Part shown: positions 45,289 through 53,567 of the stretch, in pieces
How the letters are laid out: every line of letters starts with the position of its first letter
How positions within the stretch are numbered: position 1 is the stretch's first letter
From: Phenylobacterium conjunctum
GTDB taxonomy: Bacteria > Pseudomonadota > Alphaproteobacteria > Caulobacterales > Caulobacteraceae
Reading direction: 5' to 3'
NCBI RefSeq assembly: GCF_042679085.1
Contig: NZ_JBHTLQ010000011.1
Location: 1 to 64,000, forward strand
Length of the DNA: 64,000 bases
Made by a program: the position numbers and the translations under genes
The notes under the pieces: model-generated
Told to the model about the DNA's origin: nothing
What the model saw: the letters and a program-made list of their open reading frames with translations, nothing else
Databases searched by the model: none

Positions 45289-46179
45289 TTACGAACACGG
45301 CGTCCCGTCCAGCTGCCGCTGATAGGCGGCGACCAGGCTGAGGTAGGGGGGCAGGAAGGTGTGGATCACCACGGGCTTGCCGTCGGTGGTGGTCCCGGCG
45401 ACGCCGGCCCGCATCTCGAAGTGGGTGTGGATGGTGGTGGGCGTCTTGCCGAAGTCGTTGGAGGTCTTGCCCAGGTGGTCGCCGGCCTTGACCTCGGAGC
45501 CCTCGTGGACCGCCAACTCCTTCATGGTCATGTGCAGGTAGCGATAGACCCGGTGCGGCGGGGCCGCGGCGACCAGGGTGACGGTGTAGGTCCCGATGTC
45601 GGTGATGACGCCATCCTCGGCGGCCAGCACCCAATGGGCGTTCTTCTTGCAGCTGGCCGGGCGGATGTCCTGGCCCTGGTGGCCTGTGCCCGAGGCGCAG
45701 ACCGGACTGGCATAGCCGCGGGCCTCACAGAAGTTGTCGCGCCAGGGCAGGGAATAGTTGGAGGCGTCGCACTGGCTGGGCTTGTCCTTCGGCCCCTTGC
45801 CGCCGCCCGCCCCATAGACCTGGGAATTGGCGAAGCCGCCGTCGGCCATGGGGAAGCAGAGATTGGGCGACCAGACCGTGCGGTCGAGATAGCCGGAGCC
45901 TGAGCCCGGGATCAGGTCGCCGGCCTCGCCATGCTGGAAGCTGGCGACCACCGGAGGGGCCTCGCCGGGATTGGCCGGGCTAGCGGGGCCGGCGGGCAGG
46001 GCCTCGTCCGAGGGCTGTTCCGCGCCGCCGTCGCCGACCGGCTCGCCGGGATCGGCGGCCGGCGTGGGGTGAGCCGGCGTCGCGGGCTGCCCCGGCTGGG
46101 CCGGCGCGGGCGGCTGCTTTTTTTCGCAGGCGGTCAGGGCCAGCAGGGCGAGCGAGGCCAGAAGGACGGTCTTGCGCAT
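45289..46179 (-). CDS. M23-family peptidase lipoprotein (LytM domain)
   Basis: A 296-residue lipoprotein (LALTACEKK lipobox), then a proline-rich linker (about 22-75), then an LytM/M23 domain. Zinc ligands are visible: GHQGQDIRPA (HxxxD, about 171-176) and HTHFEM (HxH, about 257-259). Such proteins cleave or regulate cleavage of peptidoglycan crossbridges at the inner face of the outer membrane. Starts two bases after the disrupted gene at 46182-46787, so that gene would have been cotranscribed and coupled. Confidence 0.86.
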   Translation of the reverse strand: MRKTVLLASLALLALTACEKKQPPAPAQPGQPATPAHPTPAADPGEPVGDGGAEQPSDEALPAGPASPANPGEAPPVVASFQHGEAGDLIPGSGSGYLDRTVWSPNLCFPMADGGFANSQVYGAGGGKGPKDKPSQCDASNYSLPWRDNFCEARGYASPVCASGTGHQGQDIRPASCKKNAHWVLAAEDGVITDIGTYTVTLVAAAPPHRVYRYLHMTMKELAVHEGSEVKAGDHLGKTSNDFGKTPTTIHTHFEMRAGVAGTTTDGKPVVIHTFLPPYLSLVAAYQRQLDGTPCS

Positions 46180-46181
46180 GG

Positions 46182-46787
46182 TCAGCCTCCCAGACCGGCG
46201 GCCTGGCGGGCGGCCTTGCCCATCACCACGCTGGTGGAGCGAGCCACCAGCTGGCGGACCAGGGCGTCATCGCGGCAGCGGGCGTCGGTGGGTTCGTCGC
46301 AGCGAAGCTCCACCGTGTAGAGCACCCCGTAGCGGACAAAGCTGGCCAGCTGGCCGTCGATGGTGCGCTGGATCACTAGGTCCTCCGGGCCGACCTGGGT
46401 GCGCAAGGGCGCGGTGACCGGCAGGCTGACCTTGGCGGTGGTCCCGGTGAGCGCCCAGCCGGCGCCGGCGATGTCGGCGCTGATCGCGTAGTAGTCGCCG
46501 AAGGAATAGATCCGGGCCGTTTAGAAGCCCGGCGCAACCGGCAGCAGGATCGGCAGGCGGGTGCGGTCGACAGTGGCCTGATCAAGGCCCAGCCCCGCGG
46601 CGGCCTGAGGCCCTTGGCCCTGGCTCTGGCGCAGGCCCCCAACGGCGGCGGCCCAGTCGACGCCGCCCCGCGGGGCGGCCGTGGCGCGGGTCAGAGGCGT
46701 GGAGGGCCGGACCTGGGAGGCCGCCGGCGCGGCCGCGAGCGCCAGCGCCACCAGCAATCCCAGACGCGGCAGGTTTCGTGGTTCCAT
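46182..46787 (-). pseudogene. Secreted protein gene interrupted by an in-frame TAA
   Basis: One frame of 202 codons begins with a signal peptide (LVALALAAAPAASQ) and continues with a Cys pair (LRCDEPTDARC), but codon 89 (46521-46523) is TAA; the sequence after it keeps the same codon style (TARIYSFGDYYAISADIAGAG onward). One substitution (for example AAA to TAA) explains it. The 5-prime piece of 88 codons may be secreted as a short peptide. No family recognised. It ends two bases before the M23 start, so loss may reduce coupling of M23 translation. Confidence 0.75.
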
Positions 46788-46911
46788 CGTCAGCCCCCCG
46801 GCTTGATCCCCAGATTGAGCATGGCTGCTTTTTCAGGGCTTGTTAACCAAAGGTTGCGGCCGGGCGGCCGGAATTCGCCTCCGGTGACGTGGCGTCGTGG
46901 GCGGCGCGCAA

Positions 46912-46940
46912 TTGAACGGTCCCCGTATCGGGGCTATATC
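46912..46940 (+). promoter_or_regulatory. Predicted panD promoter
   Basis: TTGAAC and TATATC separated by 17 bases. The spacer contains CCCCG-TAT-CGGGG, a small inverted repeat between the two boxes. Predicted start about 24 bases before the panD ATG. Confidence 0.5.
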
Positions 46941-46969
46941 CGCGCTCCCCGCATCAGAGAGACCTCCCC

Positions 46970-47326
46970 ATGCTCGTGACCCTGATGAAGGCCAAGCTGC
47001 ACCGCGCGACGGTGACCCAGGCCGACATGGACTATGAAGGCTCCATCGCCATCGACCGTGATCTGCTGGACGCCTCGGGCATCCTGCCGCACGAGCAGGT
47101 GGACGTGCTGAACATCACCACCGGCGCCCGGTTCACCACCTACGCCATCGAGGCGCCGCGCGGCTCCAAGGTCATCGGCGTGAACGGCGCCGCCGCCCGC
47201 CTGGTCCAGACCAACGACAAGGTGATCATCGTCACCTACGGCATGCTGCCGGAGGAAGAGGCGCGGAACTATTCGCCCACCGTCGTGCTGCTGGACGACG
47301 GCAATCAGATCAAGAAGGCCGCGTGA
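46970..47326 (+). CDS. panD: Aspartate 1-decarboxylase
   Basis: Makes beta-alanine for pantothenate and CoA synthesis. The 118-residue proenzyme self-cleaves between Gly24 and Ser25 in DYEGSIAID to form the pyruvoyl group; other conserved residues (KLHRATVTQAD, NITTGARF, NGAAARL) are present. Standard length. ATG at 46970 with a purine-rich ribosome site. The stop codon overlaps the next gene's start by one base (TGATG). Confidence 0.97.
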   Translation: MLVTLMKAKLHRATVTQADMDYEGSIAIDRDLLDASGILPHEQVDVLNITTGARFTTYAIEAPRGSKVIGVNGAAARLVQTNDKVIIVTYGMLPEEEARNYSPTVVLLDDGNQIKKAA

Positions 47327-47790
47327 TGCGCCCCGCGGCGGCTCTCGTCCTTGTCACCCTGGGGCTTGTTCCGCTGAGCTTGGCCGCCTGCGCGCCCCAG
47401 GCCGGCAAGGCGATCAACAAGGACCAGCTGGACGATGCGGTCGGCGCGGCTATCGGCGATCCCAACACCTGCGTGGTGCTGGCCTCGCGCAGCGGCAAGA
47501 CCGTGGTCTACGAGTTCGGCAACTACCTGACCTGCACCCATCCCTGGCCGGACTGCGCCGGGGGCAAGCGTACGGCGCGGGACTTCCTGAACCAGACCAT
47601 CGGCAAGGCCGAGGCGACCCGTGAGAGCTGCGCCAGCCTGGAAGACGGCTCGCGCGGCGTGGCGTGGTCGGCCGGCCCGACGCCGGATCCGGACCTGGCC
47701 TACGCCGCGGCCATGGAAGGCCCGAACGTGCCGCCGGGCGTGGTCATCGCCGACAAGCTAAAGGCGGCGTTCGAGAAGGCGGGGCTTTAG
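47326..47790 (+). CDS. Lipoprotein, function unknown
   Basis: A 154-residue protein with a lipobox (LAACAPQ, Cys at about 22), then a small domain containing several cysteines (NTCVVL, LTCTHPWPDCAGG, ESCASL) and FGNYLTCTHPWPDC, suggesting disulfides outside the cytoplasm. It starts at the panD stop (TGATG), but no pantothenate role is evident. ATG at 47326 is chosen; a GTG three bases earlier is also in frame. Confidence 0.65.
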   Translation: MRPAAALVLVTLGLVPLSLAACAPQAGKAINKDQLDDAVGAAIGDPNTCVVLASRSGKTVVYEFGNYLTCTHPWPDCAGGKRTARDFLNQTIGKAEATRESCASLEDGSRGVAWSAGPTPDPDLAYAAAMEGPNVPPGVVIADKLKAAFEKAGL

Positions 47791-47825
47791 CGGCCGCCGA
47801 CGTCACGTCCTCCTGGATTGGCGTC

Positions 47826-47852
47826 CACGAACCACACGAACCACACGAACGA
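47826..47852. repeat. Short tandem CGAACCACA repeat
   Basis: Three overlapping CACGAA units in tandem, in the same family as the 31738-31842 inverted repeat, between the lipoprotein gene and a second palindromic repeat. Confidence 0.6.
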
Positions 47853-47870
47853 GGGCTTCTCCCTCTTTGT

Positions 47871-47961
47871 CGTCATGGCCGGCCTTGTGCCGGCCACCCA
47901 TACGCGCCTGATCCTGCCGATACGGAGTTCATGGATGGCCGGGACAAGCCCGGCCATGACG
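47871..47961. repeat. 26-bp inverted repeat, GTCATGGCCGGCC family
   Basis: Arms 47871-47896 and 47936-47961 are inverted repeats with two mismatches (outer CGTCATGGCCGG / CCGGCCATGACG), 39-base loop. It sits between two convergent genes and could terminate both. Confidence 0.75.
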
Positions 47962-47972
47962 GCTTTGGGGGT

Positions 47973-48710
47973 TTACCGGCCCAGTTCGTACACCGCGCTG
48001 ATGTCGACGCGGACGGCGATTTCGCCGGCGGCGACAGGGGTGGACTCGGCCTTGTCGAAGCGGGCCATGGCCAGCATCGGCACGGGCGAGGGCGGGGTGT
48101 AGCCGCCGCCTTCCGACAGGGTGACCAGGCGCTGGACCTTGTAGCCGGTGGCCGCCGCATAGAGGTTGGCCTTGGCGGCGAGCGCCTTGACCGCTTGCAG
48201 CCGGGCGGCGTTCTCGGCCGCGGACGGATCGGACAGGCCGAAATTGATGCCGTTGACCTGGTTGGCGCCGGCGTTGACCGTGGCGTCCACCGCCTGGCCG
48301 AGCTTGGCCAGGTCGCGGACCACGATGGTCACCTGGTTGGACGCCTGATAGCCGCGCAGCTTGGGCGGCTCGTTCTGGACGTAGTCGTACTGGGCCGACA
48401 GGTTCAGGTTCGAGGTCTGGACGTCCTTGTCGGCGATCCCGGCCCGCTTCAGGGCGGCGATGACCTTGGTCATCTGGGCGGCGTTGGCCTGCATGGCGCC
48501 GGCCGCGGTCGCAGCCTCGGTGTTCACGCCCAGATTGATGGTCGCCATGTCCGGCGTGACGCGGGTCTCGCCATAGGCCGACAGGTTCAGGGTGGTGGCC
48601 TGAACCCCGGGCGGCGCGGCGGGCGCGGCCGCCTGGGCCAGGGCGGCGGGGGCGGCCGCCGAGGCGGCGATCAGGAGGCCGAAGGCGCCGGCGCGGGCGA
48701 GGGTGGTCAT
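47973..48710 (-). CDS. SIMPL-domain (DUF541) periplasmic protein
   Basis: A 245-residue protein with a signal peptide (LARAGAFGLLIAASAAAPAALAQ) and the SIMPL/DUF541 domain (LNLSAYGETRVTPDMATINLGV ... ADKDVQTSNLNLSAQYDY ... GYQASNQVTIVVRDLAKLG). Related bacterial proteins include BP26 and YggE and form channel-like or ring structures. The ATG at 48710 follows AGGGAG. Confidence 0.9.
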   Translation of the reverse strand: MTTLARAGAFGLLIAASAAAPAALAQAAAPAAPPGVQATTLNLSAYGETRVTPDMATINLGVNTEAATAAGAMQANAAQMTKVIAALKRAGIADKDVQTSNLNLSAQYDYVQNEPPKLRGYQASNQVTIVVRDLAKLGQAVDATVNAGANQVNGINFGLSDPSAAENAARLQAVKALAAKANLYAAATGYKVQRLVTLSEGGGYTPPSPVPMLAMARFDKAESTPVAAGEIAVRVDISAVYELGR

Positions 48711-48864
48711 TGAAGTCTCCCTGAAGGGCTGTGAACTCGAACCTAGCTGCGCCGCTCTCAAAGCGCGAGCGACAGCGCAGGTTCCCCTCCTCGCAAATCC
48801 AACATGAACGCAGGCTTTAAGGCCCGTGCAGCCCGTGGTAACCGAGCGCTCCGCAGCGCTGCAG

Positions 48865-48940
48865 GGGCCTGTAGCTCAATGGTTAGAGCCGACCGCTCAT
48901 AACGGTCTGGTTGCAGGTTCGAGTCCTGCCGGGCCCACCA
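48865..48940 (+). tRNA. tRNA with CAT anticodon, probably tRNA-Ile2
   Basis: A 76-base cloverleaf with encoded CCA: acceptor stem GGGCCTG/CGGGCCC, D-loop AGCTCAATGGTTAGAG, anticodon stem GACCG/CGGTC with loop CTCATAA (CAT), and TTCGAGTC T-loop. The C4-G69 and C5-G68 acceptor pairs are the recognition elements of TilS, which converts this CAT anticodon to lysidine-AT; that favours tRNA-Ile2 over elongator Met. A 19-bp imperfect inverted repeat (48940-48958 with 48994-49012) follows. Confidence 0.9.
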
Positions 48941-49012
48941 GCCTTCGCTTGCTTCGCAAGCTACGGCTCGGCAAGCCAGCCCACTGAGTAGGATGCGAAG
49001 CTAGCGAAGGCT
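48940..49012. repeat. Inverted repeat following the tRNA gene
   Basis: Arms 48940-48958 and 48994-49012 (AGCCTTCGCT-type) are 19 bp with one mismatch and a 35-base loop, the left arm beginning at the last A of the tRNA CCA. Possible terminator for the tRNA. Confidence 0.6.
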
Positions 49013-49018
49013 GCGTCG

Positions 49019-49429
49019 CTATTCCGCCGCCGCCGCTGCGGCGATTTCGTGGGCGGGGGTCCAGACGTAGGCGTTGACGAGGCCTGGGGTCAGGCGGCCC
49101 TGGTCCTGGTAGCCCTTGAGCTCCAGCAGCAGGCCGGGGTCGATTGAGGCGAAGCGGGAGCCGAAGCTGACGCCGCCCTTGTTGTCGGGGCCGGGCGCGA
49201 AGAGGGCGGCGTTGATCTCGGGCTGCTTGATGACGAGCATGGCGGCGGCCTTGCGCGCCATGTGCGGCTGGGCGCTCGCCAGGTTCGGGGTGCGGGCGAA
49301 CTCGTCCGTGATCATCCGGACCAGCTTGAGGGTCGGGATCGTGCGCAAATGGGCCACGACGTCGAACGACACGAGGTTCGACAGTTCCAGGTCCAATACG
49401 GTGTCATTGAGCAGGAAATGCACCGCCAC
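49019..49429 (-). CDS. Hypothetical protein
   Basis: A 136-residue protein of unrecognised family with no signal peptide or membrane helix. It begins AVHFLLNDTVLDLELSNLVSFDVVAHL, has mostly helical content with one Phe/Gly-rich segment (FAPGPDNKGGVSFGSRFAS) and ends in a run of alanines (EIAAAAAAE). ATG at 49429 (GGAAAGGAGGGCGTGG before). It lies between the tRNA and the acyl-CoA dehydrogenase gene, divergent from the latter. Confidence 0.6.
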   Translation of the reverse strand: MAVHFLLNDTVLDLELSNLVSFDVVAHLRTIPTLKLVRMITDEFARTPNLASAQPHMARKAAAMLVIKQPEINAALFAPGPDNKGGVSFGSRFASIDPGLLLELKGYQDQGRLTPGLVNAYVWTPAHEIAAAAAAE

Positions 49430-49594
49430 GCCCTCCTTTCCACAGCGCGGGAATTTCGCCGAACGCGGTTAGGGCTTGGTTGACACCTGGCTACGGGGTG
49501 ACCCGGATTGGGGCGCGCGGGGCGGCTTGCCTTCCGCACGGACAGCCGGCGAAGCTGGCCGCCAATTCAAAAGCGACAAGACGAGGAAACGACC

Positions 49595-50830
49595 ATGGCC
49601 ATCGACTTCGACATTCCGGCGGAGGCCAAGGCCATCCGCGAGACGGTGCGCGCCTGGGTGCAGGACGAGTGCATCCCGGCCGAGAAGCGCCTGGTCGCCG
49701 GCGAGGACTACAAGACCGTGCTGGGCGAGCTGCGCACCAAGGCGCGGGCGCGGGGCCTGTGGTGCCCCTTCATCCCCAAGGAATACGGCGGCATGGGCCT
49801 GGGCCCGCTGGCCAACGCCCTGGTGCAGATGGAGTTGGGCGAGAGCTATCTGGGCGCCCTGTCGATGAACACCCAAGGACCTGATGACGCCACCATGCTG
49901 ACCCTGCTGGAGCACGGCACGCCGTTCCAGAAGGAGAAGTACCTGAAGCCGCTGCTGAACGGCGAGAAGCGCATCTGCTACTCGATGACCGAGAAGGCGG
50001 CCGGCGCCGACGCCACCGGCATGCAGACCCGCGCGGTCAAGGACGGCAACGAGAACTACATCCTGAACGGCGAGAAGTGGTTCTCCTCGGCCGCCAGCGT
50101 CGCCGATATCGCCGTGGTGATGGCCAAGACCGACCCGGACGCCCCGCGCCACCGCCAGTTCTCGACCTTCATCGTCGAGCTGCCCAACCCCGGCTATCGC
50201 ATCGTGCGCGACATCGGGACCATGGCCGCTGAAGGCCCGCTCTCCCACGTGCTGGGCGGCGGGCATTCCGAGGTCGAGATCAAGGACCTGGTGGTGCCGG
50301 CCGAGAACCTGCTGGGCGGGGAGGGCAACGGCTTCGCCATGGGCCAGCACCGCCTGGCCTACGGCCGTCTGCGTCACGGGATGCACAATGTCGCTATGGC
50401 CCAGCGGGCGCTCGACCTGGCCACCGCCCACGTGACCAGCCGCTCAACCTTCGGCAAGCCGCTGGACGAGCGCCAGGGGGTGCAGTGGATGCTGGCGGAC
50501 TGCGCCAGCGAACTCTACATGGCCCGGCTGATGCTGATGCACATCGCCTACAAGGCCGAGCGCGGCATGGACCTTCGGCAGGAGAACTCCATCGCCAAGG
50601 TGTTCCTGGCCCACATGGTGCACAAGGTGGTGGACACCGCCATCCAGCTGCACGGGGCGCTGGGCTATTCCACCGATACGCCCCTGGCGCGCTGGTACAC
50701 TCACATCCGCTCGCAGCGGCTGGTGGATGGGCCGGACGAGGTGCACCGCTGGACGGTGGGCCGCAATGTGATCAAGGCCTTCAAGGAACACGGCACCACG
50801 GCCTCGGCGGCCGGCGGCGACCTGCTCTGA
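49595..50830 (+). CDS. Acyl-CoA dehydrogenase
   Basis: A 411-residue FAD enzyme: N-terminal helical domain, MTEKAAGADATGM (substrate/FAD pocket), middle domain, and the C-terminal region with RLAYGRLRHGMHNVAMAQRALDLA and LDERQGVQWMLAD. Oxidises an acyl-CoA to the 2-enoyl-CoA; chain length is not predictable. ATG at 49595 behind GAGGAAA. A TTGACA element at 49480-49485 is a candidate -35 box. Confidence 0.93.
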   Translation: MAIDFDIPAEAKAIRETVRAWVQDECIPAEKRLVAGEDYKTVLGELRTKARARGLWCPFIPKEYGGMGLGPLANALVQMELGESYLGALSMNTQGPDDATMLTLLEHGTPFQKEKYLKPLLNGEKRICYSMTEKAAGADATGMQTRAVKDGNENYILNGEKWFSSAASVADIAVVMAKTDPDAPRHRQFSTFIVELPNPGYRIVRDIGTMAAEGPLSHVLGGGHSEVEIKDLVVPAENLLGGEGNGFAMGQHRLAYGRLRHGMHNVAMAQRALDLATAHVTSRSTFGKPLDERQGVQWMLADCASELYMARLMLMHIAYKAERGMDLRQENSIAKVFLAHMVHKVVDTAIQLHGALGYSTDTPLARWYTHIRSQRLVDGPDEVHRWTVGRNVIKAFKEHGTTASAAGGDLL

Positions 50831-50857
50831 GGCCCTAGAGGGGTGGCGGCCCGGCCG

Positions 50858-51232
50858 TCACCCCTTAAGGGCGTTCACATAGGTTCCCATGTCGAAGTAG
50901 TCGCGCCAGACGGCGATCTTGCCGTCGCGCATCTCAAAGACCCCGCAGCAGGGCAGGTTGACCGGCTTGGCGCCGACCAGGGTGCGGTCCAGGCGCTCGG
51001 CGATGACCACGTCGCCCTTGGACATCAGGTTGAGGATGTCCCACTCGGTGGCGGTCCAGTCCTTCAGGAAGGCCCCGATGAAGCCCTTCAGGGCTGCATG
51101 CCCCGCGACCGGCTGGGTCGGCATGTTGTGATAGACGCCATCGGGGGTGAAGAAGGCCGTCAGCTCCTCCGGATCGCGCCGGCTCCAGGCCTCGATGAAC
51201 GTCCGGATGATGTCTTCGTTGGCCTGGCTCAC
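50858..51232 (-). CDS. Limonene-1,2-epoxide hydrolase-like (NTF2-fold) protein
   Basis: A 124-residue NTF2-like protein with the limonene-epoxide-hydrolase signature: EDIIRTFIEAWSRRDPEELTAFFTPDGVYHN, VIAERLDRTLV (the Arg and Asp of the Arg-Asp-Asp triad), and GVFEMRDGKIAVWRDYFDMG (the second Asp). It may hydrate an epoxide or bind a steroid-like ligand. ATG at 51232. Convergent with the dehydrogenase gene. Confidence 0.85.
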   Translation of the reverse strand: MSQANEDIIRTFIEAWSRRDPEELTAFFTPDGVYHNMPTQPVAGHAALKGFIGAFLKDWTATEWDILNLMSKGDVVIAERLDRTLVGAKPVNLPCCGVFEMRDGKIAVWRDYFDMGTYVNALKG

Positions 51233-51261
51233 GCGCGCCTCCCTTTGGGCTTTTGACCTGC

Positions 51262-52473
51262 TTAGCGGTTCCCGAACGGGGCCTCCAGGCTGACCTGGGG
51301 TTCGGTGAACCAGGCCGCGCCGTCCTCGGTGACGTAGAAGTGGTCTTCCAGGCGCACGCCGAACTGGTCGGGGATGACGATCATCGGCTCATTGGAGAAG
51401 CACATGCCGGGCTGCAGCGGGGTCTTGTCGCCGCGCACCAGATAGGGCGCCTCGTGGATCGACAGACCGATGCCGTGGCCGGTGCGATGGGGCAGGCCGG
51501 GCAGGGCGTAGTCGGGGCCGAGGCCCTCGGCTTCCAGGACGGCGCGGGCGACGGCGTCGATCTGTTCGCAAGGCACGCCCGGCTTCACGGCGGCGAAGGC
51601 GGCGGCCTGGGCGCGCTTCTCGATCTCCCAGATCCGGCGGTGTTCGGGGCTGGGTTCACCGAAGACATAGGTGCGGGTGATGTCGGAGTTGTAGCCCTGG
51701 ACCCGGCAGCCGGTGTCGATCAGCACCAGGTCGCCGGACGTGAGCGTCTGTTCGCCGGGCAGGCCGTGGGGATAGGCGCTGGCCACCCCGAACTGCACCG
51801 CGCAAAAGCTGGAGCCGTCATCGGCCCCGAGCGCCCGATGCGCCTGATCGATGAAGCGGCGGACCTCGCCGGTGGTGATCCCCTCGGCCAGGATGCGGGC
51901 GGCGCGGCGGTGGACTTCCAGGGTCATGGCCTTGGCCTGGGCCATCAGGGCCAGTTCGGCCGGCGACTTTGTCATCCGGCAGCCGTCGACCACCGGCGCG
52001 GCCTCCAACAGTTCCAGGCCAGGGGACGTCTTGGCCAGGCCATTGGCGACCGAGAAGGGCGCGGCGGGGTCGAGGGCCAGGCGGGTGGCTCCCAGGTCGG
52101 CGAGCATGGCGGCGGCGAGCGCGCAGGGGTTTTCGTGCTCCTCCCACAGGGCGATCCCGGCCGCGATGGCGAGGCTGGCTTCCAGGGAGCCCAGTTCGAA
52201 GCGCGGGCAGATCATGCGCGGGGCGCCGTCCACCGGCAGCAGCAGGGCCACCAGGCGCTCCGTGGCGCCCCAGGCGACGCCGGTGAAATAGCGCAGGCTG
52301 GCGCCGGCGGTGATCAGCAGGGCCTGGGCGCCCATCTCGCGGGTCAGGGCGCGGGCGCGGTCCAGGCGTTGGAGTCGCTCGTCCTGGCTGATGGGCGCCG
52401 CGGGGGTCGGCCAGGGGCGCAGGTCCGCCAGTTCCGCCGCCGCGGTCGAGCCGCCAATCCCGTATCCCGCCAT
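51262..52473 (-). CDS. M24-family Xaa-Pro-type metallopeptidase
   Basis: A 403-residue pita-bread protein: an N-terminal creatinase-like domain (ARALTREMGAQALLITAGASLRYFTG) and a C-terminal M24 domain with metal ligands LVLIDTG, DITRTYVFG, GHGIGLSIHE, SNEPM and RLEDHFYV all visible. Such enzymes are prolidases, aminopeptidases or creatinases. Transcribed towards the epoxide-hydrolase-like gene (29-base gap), so probably an operon. Confidence 0.9.
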   Translation of the reverse strand: MAGYGIGGSTAAAELADLRPWPTPAAPISQDERLQRLDRARALTREMGAQALLITAGASLRYFTGVAWGATERLVALLLPVDGAPRMICPRFELGSLEASLAIAAGIALWEEHENPCALAAAMLADLGATRLALDPAAPFSVANGLAKTSPGLELLEAAPVVDGCRMTKSPAELALMAQAKAMTLEVHRRAARILAEGITTGEVRRFIDQAHRALGADDGSSFCAVQFGVASAYPHGLPGEQTLTSGDLVLIDTGCRVQGYNSDITRTYVFGEPSPEHRRIWEIEKRAQAAAFAAVKPGVPCEQIDAVARAVLEAEGLGPDYALPGLPHRTGHGIGLSIHEAPYLVRGDKTPLQPGMCFSNEPMIVIPDQFGVRLEDHFYVTEDGAAWFTEPQVSLEAPFGNR

Positions 52474-52582
52474 CTCTTCGATCCCTCGCCTTACCCAAAT
52501 CGGGCCACGTCGCCGGCCTGAGTAAACCCAAATTCAACCCGCGCACCGCGAGATGGTAGCCCAGCAACCGGGACGGGTTTCC

Positions 52583-53542
52583 ATGAGCGCGCGGCGCAGT
52601 CTTCCCAGCACTAATCTCACGCGGGCCGATCTTTCGGAACTGTGCGTGCTGGTGGTGGACGACCATGGCCATACCGCGCGCCTGATCGCCGACATCCTGC
52701 GCGCCGGCGGGGTAGGGCGGGTGCATGTGAAGACCGACTCCAAGCACGCCCTGGCTAGCCTGCACGCGATCAATCCGGACATCATCTTCACCGACCGGAT
52801 GATGCCCTACATGGACGGCCTGACCTTTGCGCAGACCATCCGCCAGGCGGCCCTGGTGGGCGGCGACGTCGTCCCCCGTCCGGAAATCCCCATCGTCATG
52901 GTCACCAGCCAGGCGGCGCTGCTGGACGTGGAGCTGGCCCGCCAGGCCGGCGTCAACGAGTTCGTGCTGAAGCCCTTCACGCCCGCGGCCCTGCTGTCGC
53001 GGATCGAGCTGGTGCTGCGCAAGCCCCGGCCCTTTGTGGTCAGCGAGTCCTATGTGGGGCCTGACCGGCGTCGCAAGGCGCAGCTGGACTATTCCGGCCC
53101 GACGCGGCGCCGCTCCGATCCGGTGGAAATGTCGGACGCCGGCGAACGCAACCTGACCCGCCAGACCATCGCGGTCGAGCTGGCCGCCCTGCGCCGGCTG
53201 ATCCGCGCCCGCGGCGGCCTGGACCGCAGCCTGATGCAGATGACCCACCGGGTGATCCAGCACACCCGCTTCCGCGCCCTGCAGGTGCGCGACCGCACCG
53301 TGGAGCGGACCACAAACTCGCTGCTGGCCTATATCGACGCCGTCGGCGGGCCGGAGGCTTGCGACCGCGAGATCCTGGAAGTGCACTTCGACGCCATCGT
53401 CACCCTGATGGGGATCGATGAGGCCGACACGGCCCAGGCGGACAAGATCATCCGCAATCTTGAGCTGACGGTGGAGTACAAGGCCGCCGAGCGCCTGAAG
53501 GAAGAGGCGCGGCTCAAGACCGAAATGCCCATCGCGGTCTGA
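52583..53542 (+). CDS. Receiver-domain protein with helical C-terminal domain
   Basis: A 319-residue protein. Residues about 20-145 form a receiver (acid pair DD in VLVVDDHGHT, phospho-acceptor Asp in IIFTDRMMPYMDG, Thr/Ser in MVTSQA, Lys in FVLKPFTPA). The rest lacks a recognised output domain and carries a basic DRRR-rich linker (VGPDRRRKAQLDYSGPTRRRSD) and a helical C-terminus. It may act through protein contacts. The ATG at 52583 is preferred; an earlier in-frame ATG at 52553 cannot be excluded. Confidence 0.82.
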   Translation: MSARRSLPSTNLTRADLSELCVLVVDDHGHTARLIADILRAGGVGRVHVKTDSKHALASLHAINPDIIFTDRMMPYMDGLTFAQTIRQAALVGGDVVPRPEIPIVMVTSQAALLDVELARQAGVNEFVLKPFTPAALLSRIELVLRKPRPFVVSESYVGPDRRRKAQLDYSGPTRRRSDPVEMSDAGERNLTRQTIAVELAALRRLIRARGGLDRSLMQMTHRVIQHTRFRALQVRDRTVERTTNSLLAYIDAVGGPEACDREILEVHFDAIVTLMGIDEADTAQADKIIRNLELTVEYKAAERLKEEARLKTEMPIAV

Positions 53543-53567
53543 GACGGACCAGCCTATATGGGCGGCC

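Noticed and set aside
46182..46406. Independent small gene starting after the TAA at 46521
   Set aside because: It is in the same frame as the upstream secreted piece, and has no own ribosome site; better read as one interrupted gene.
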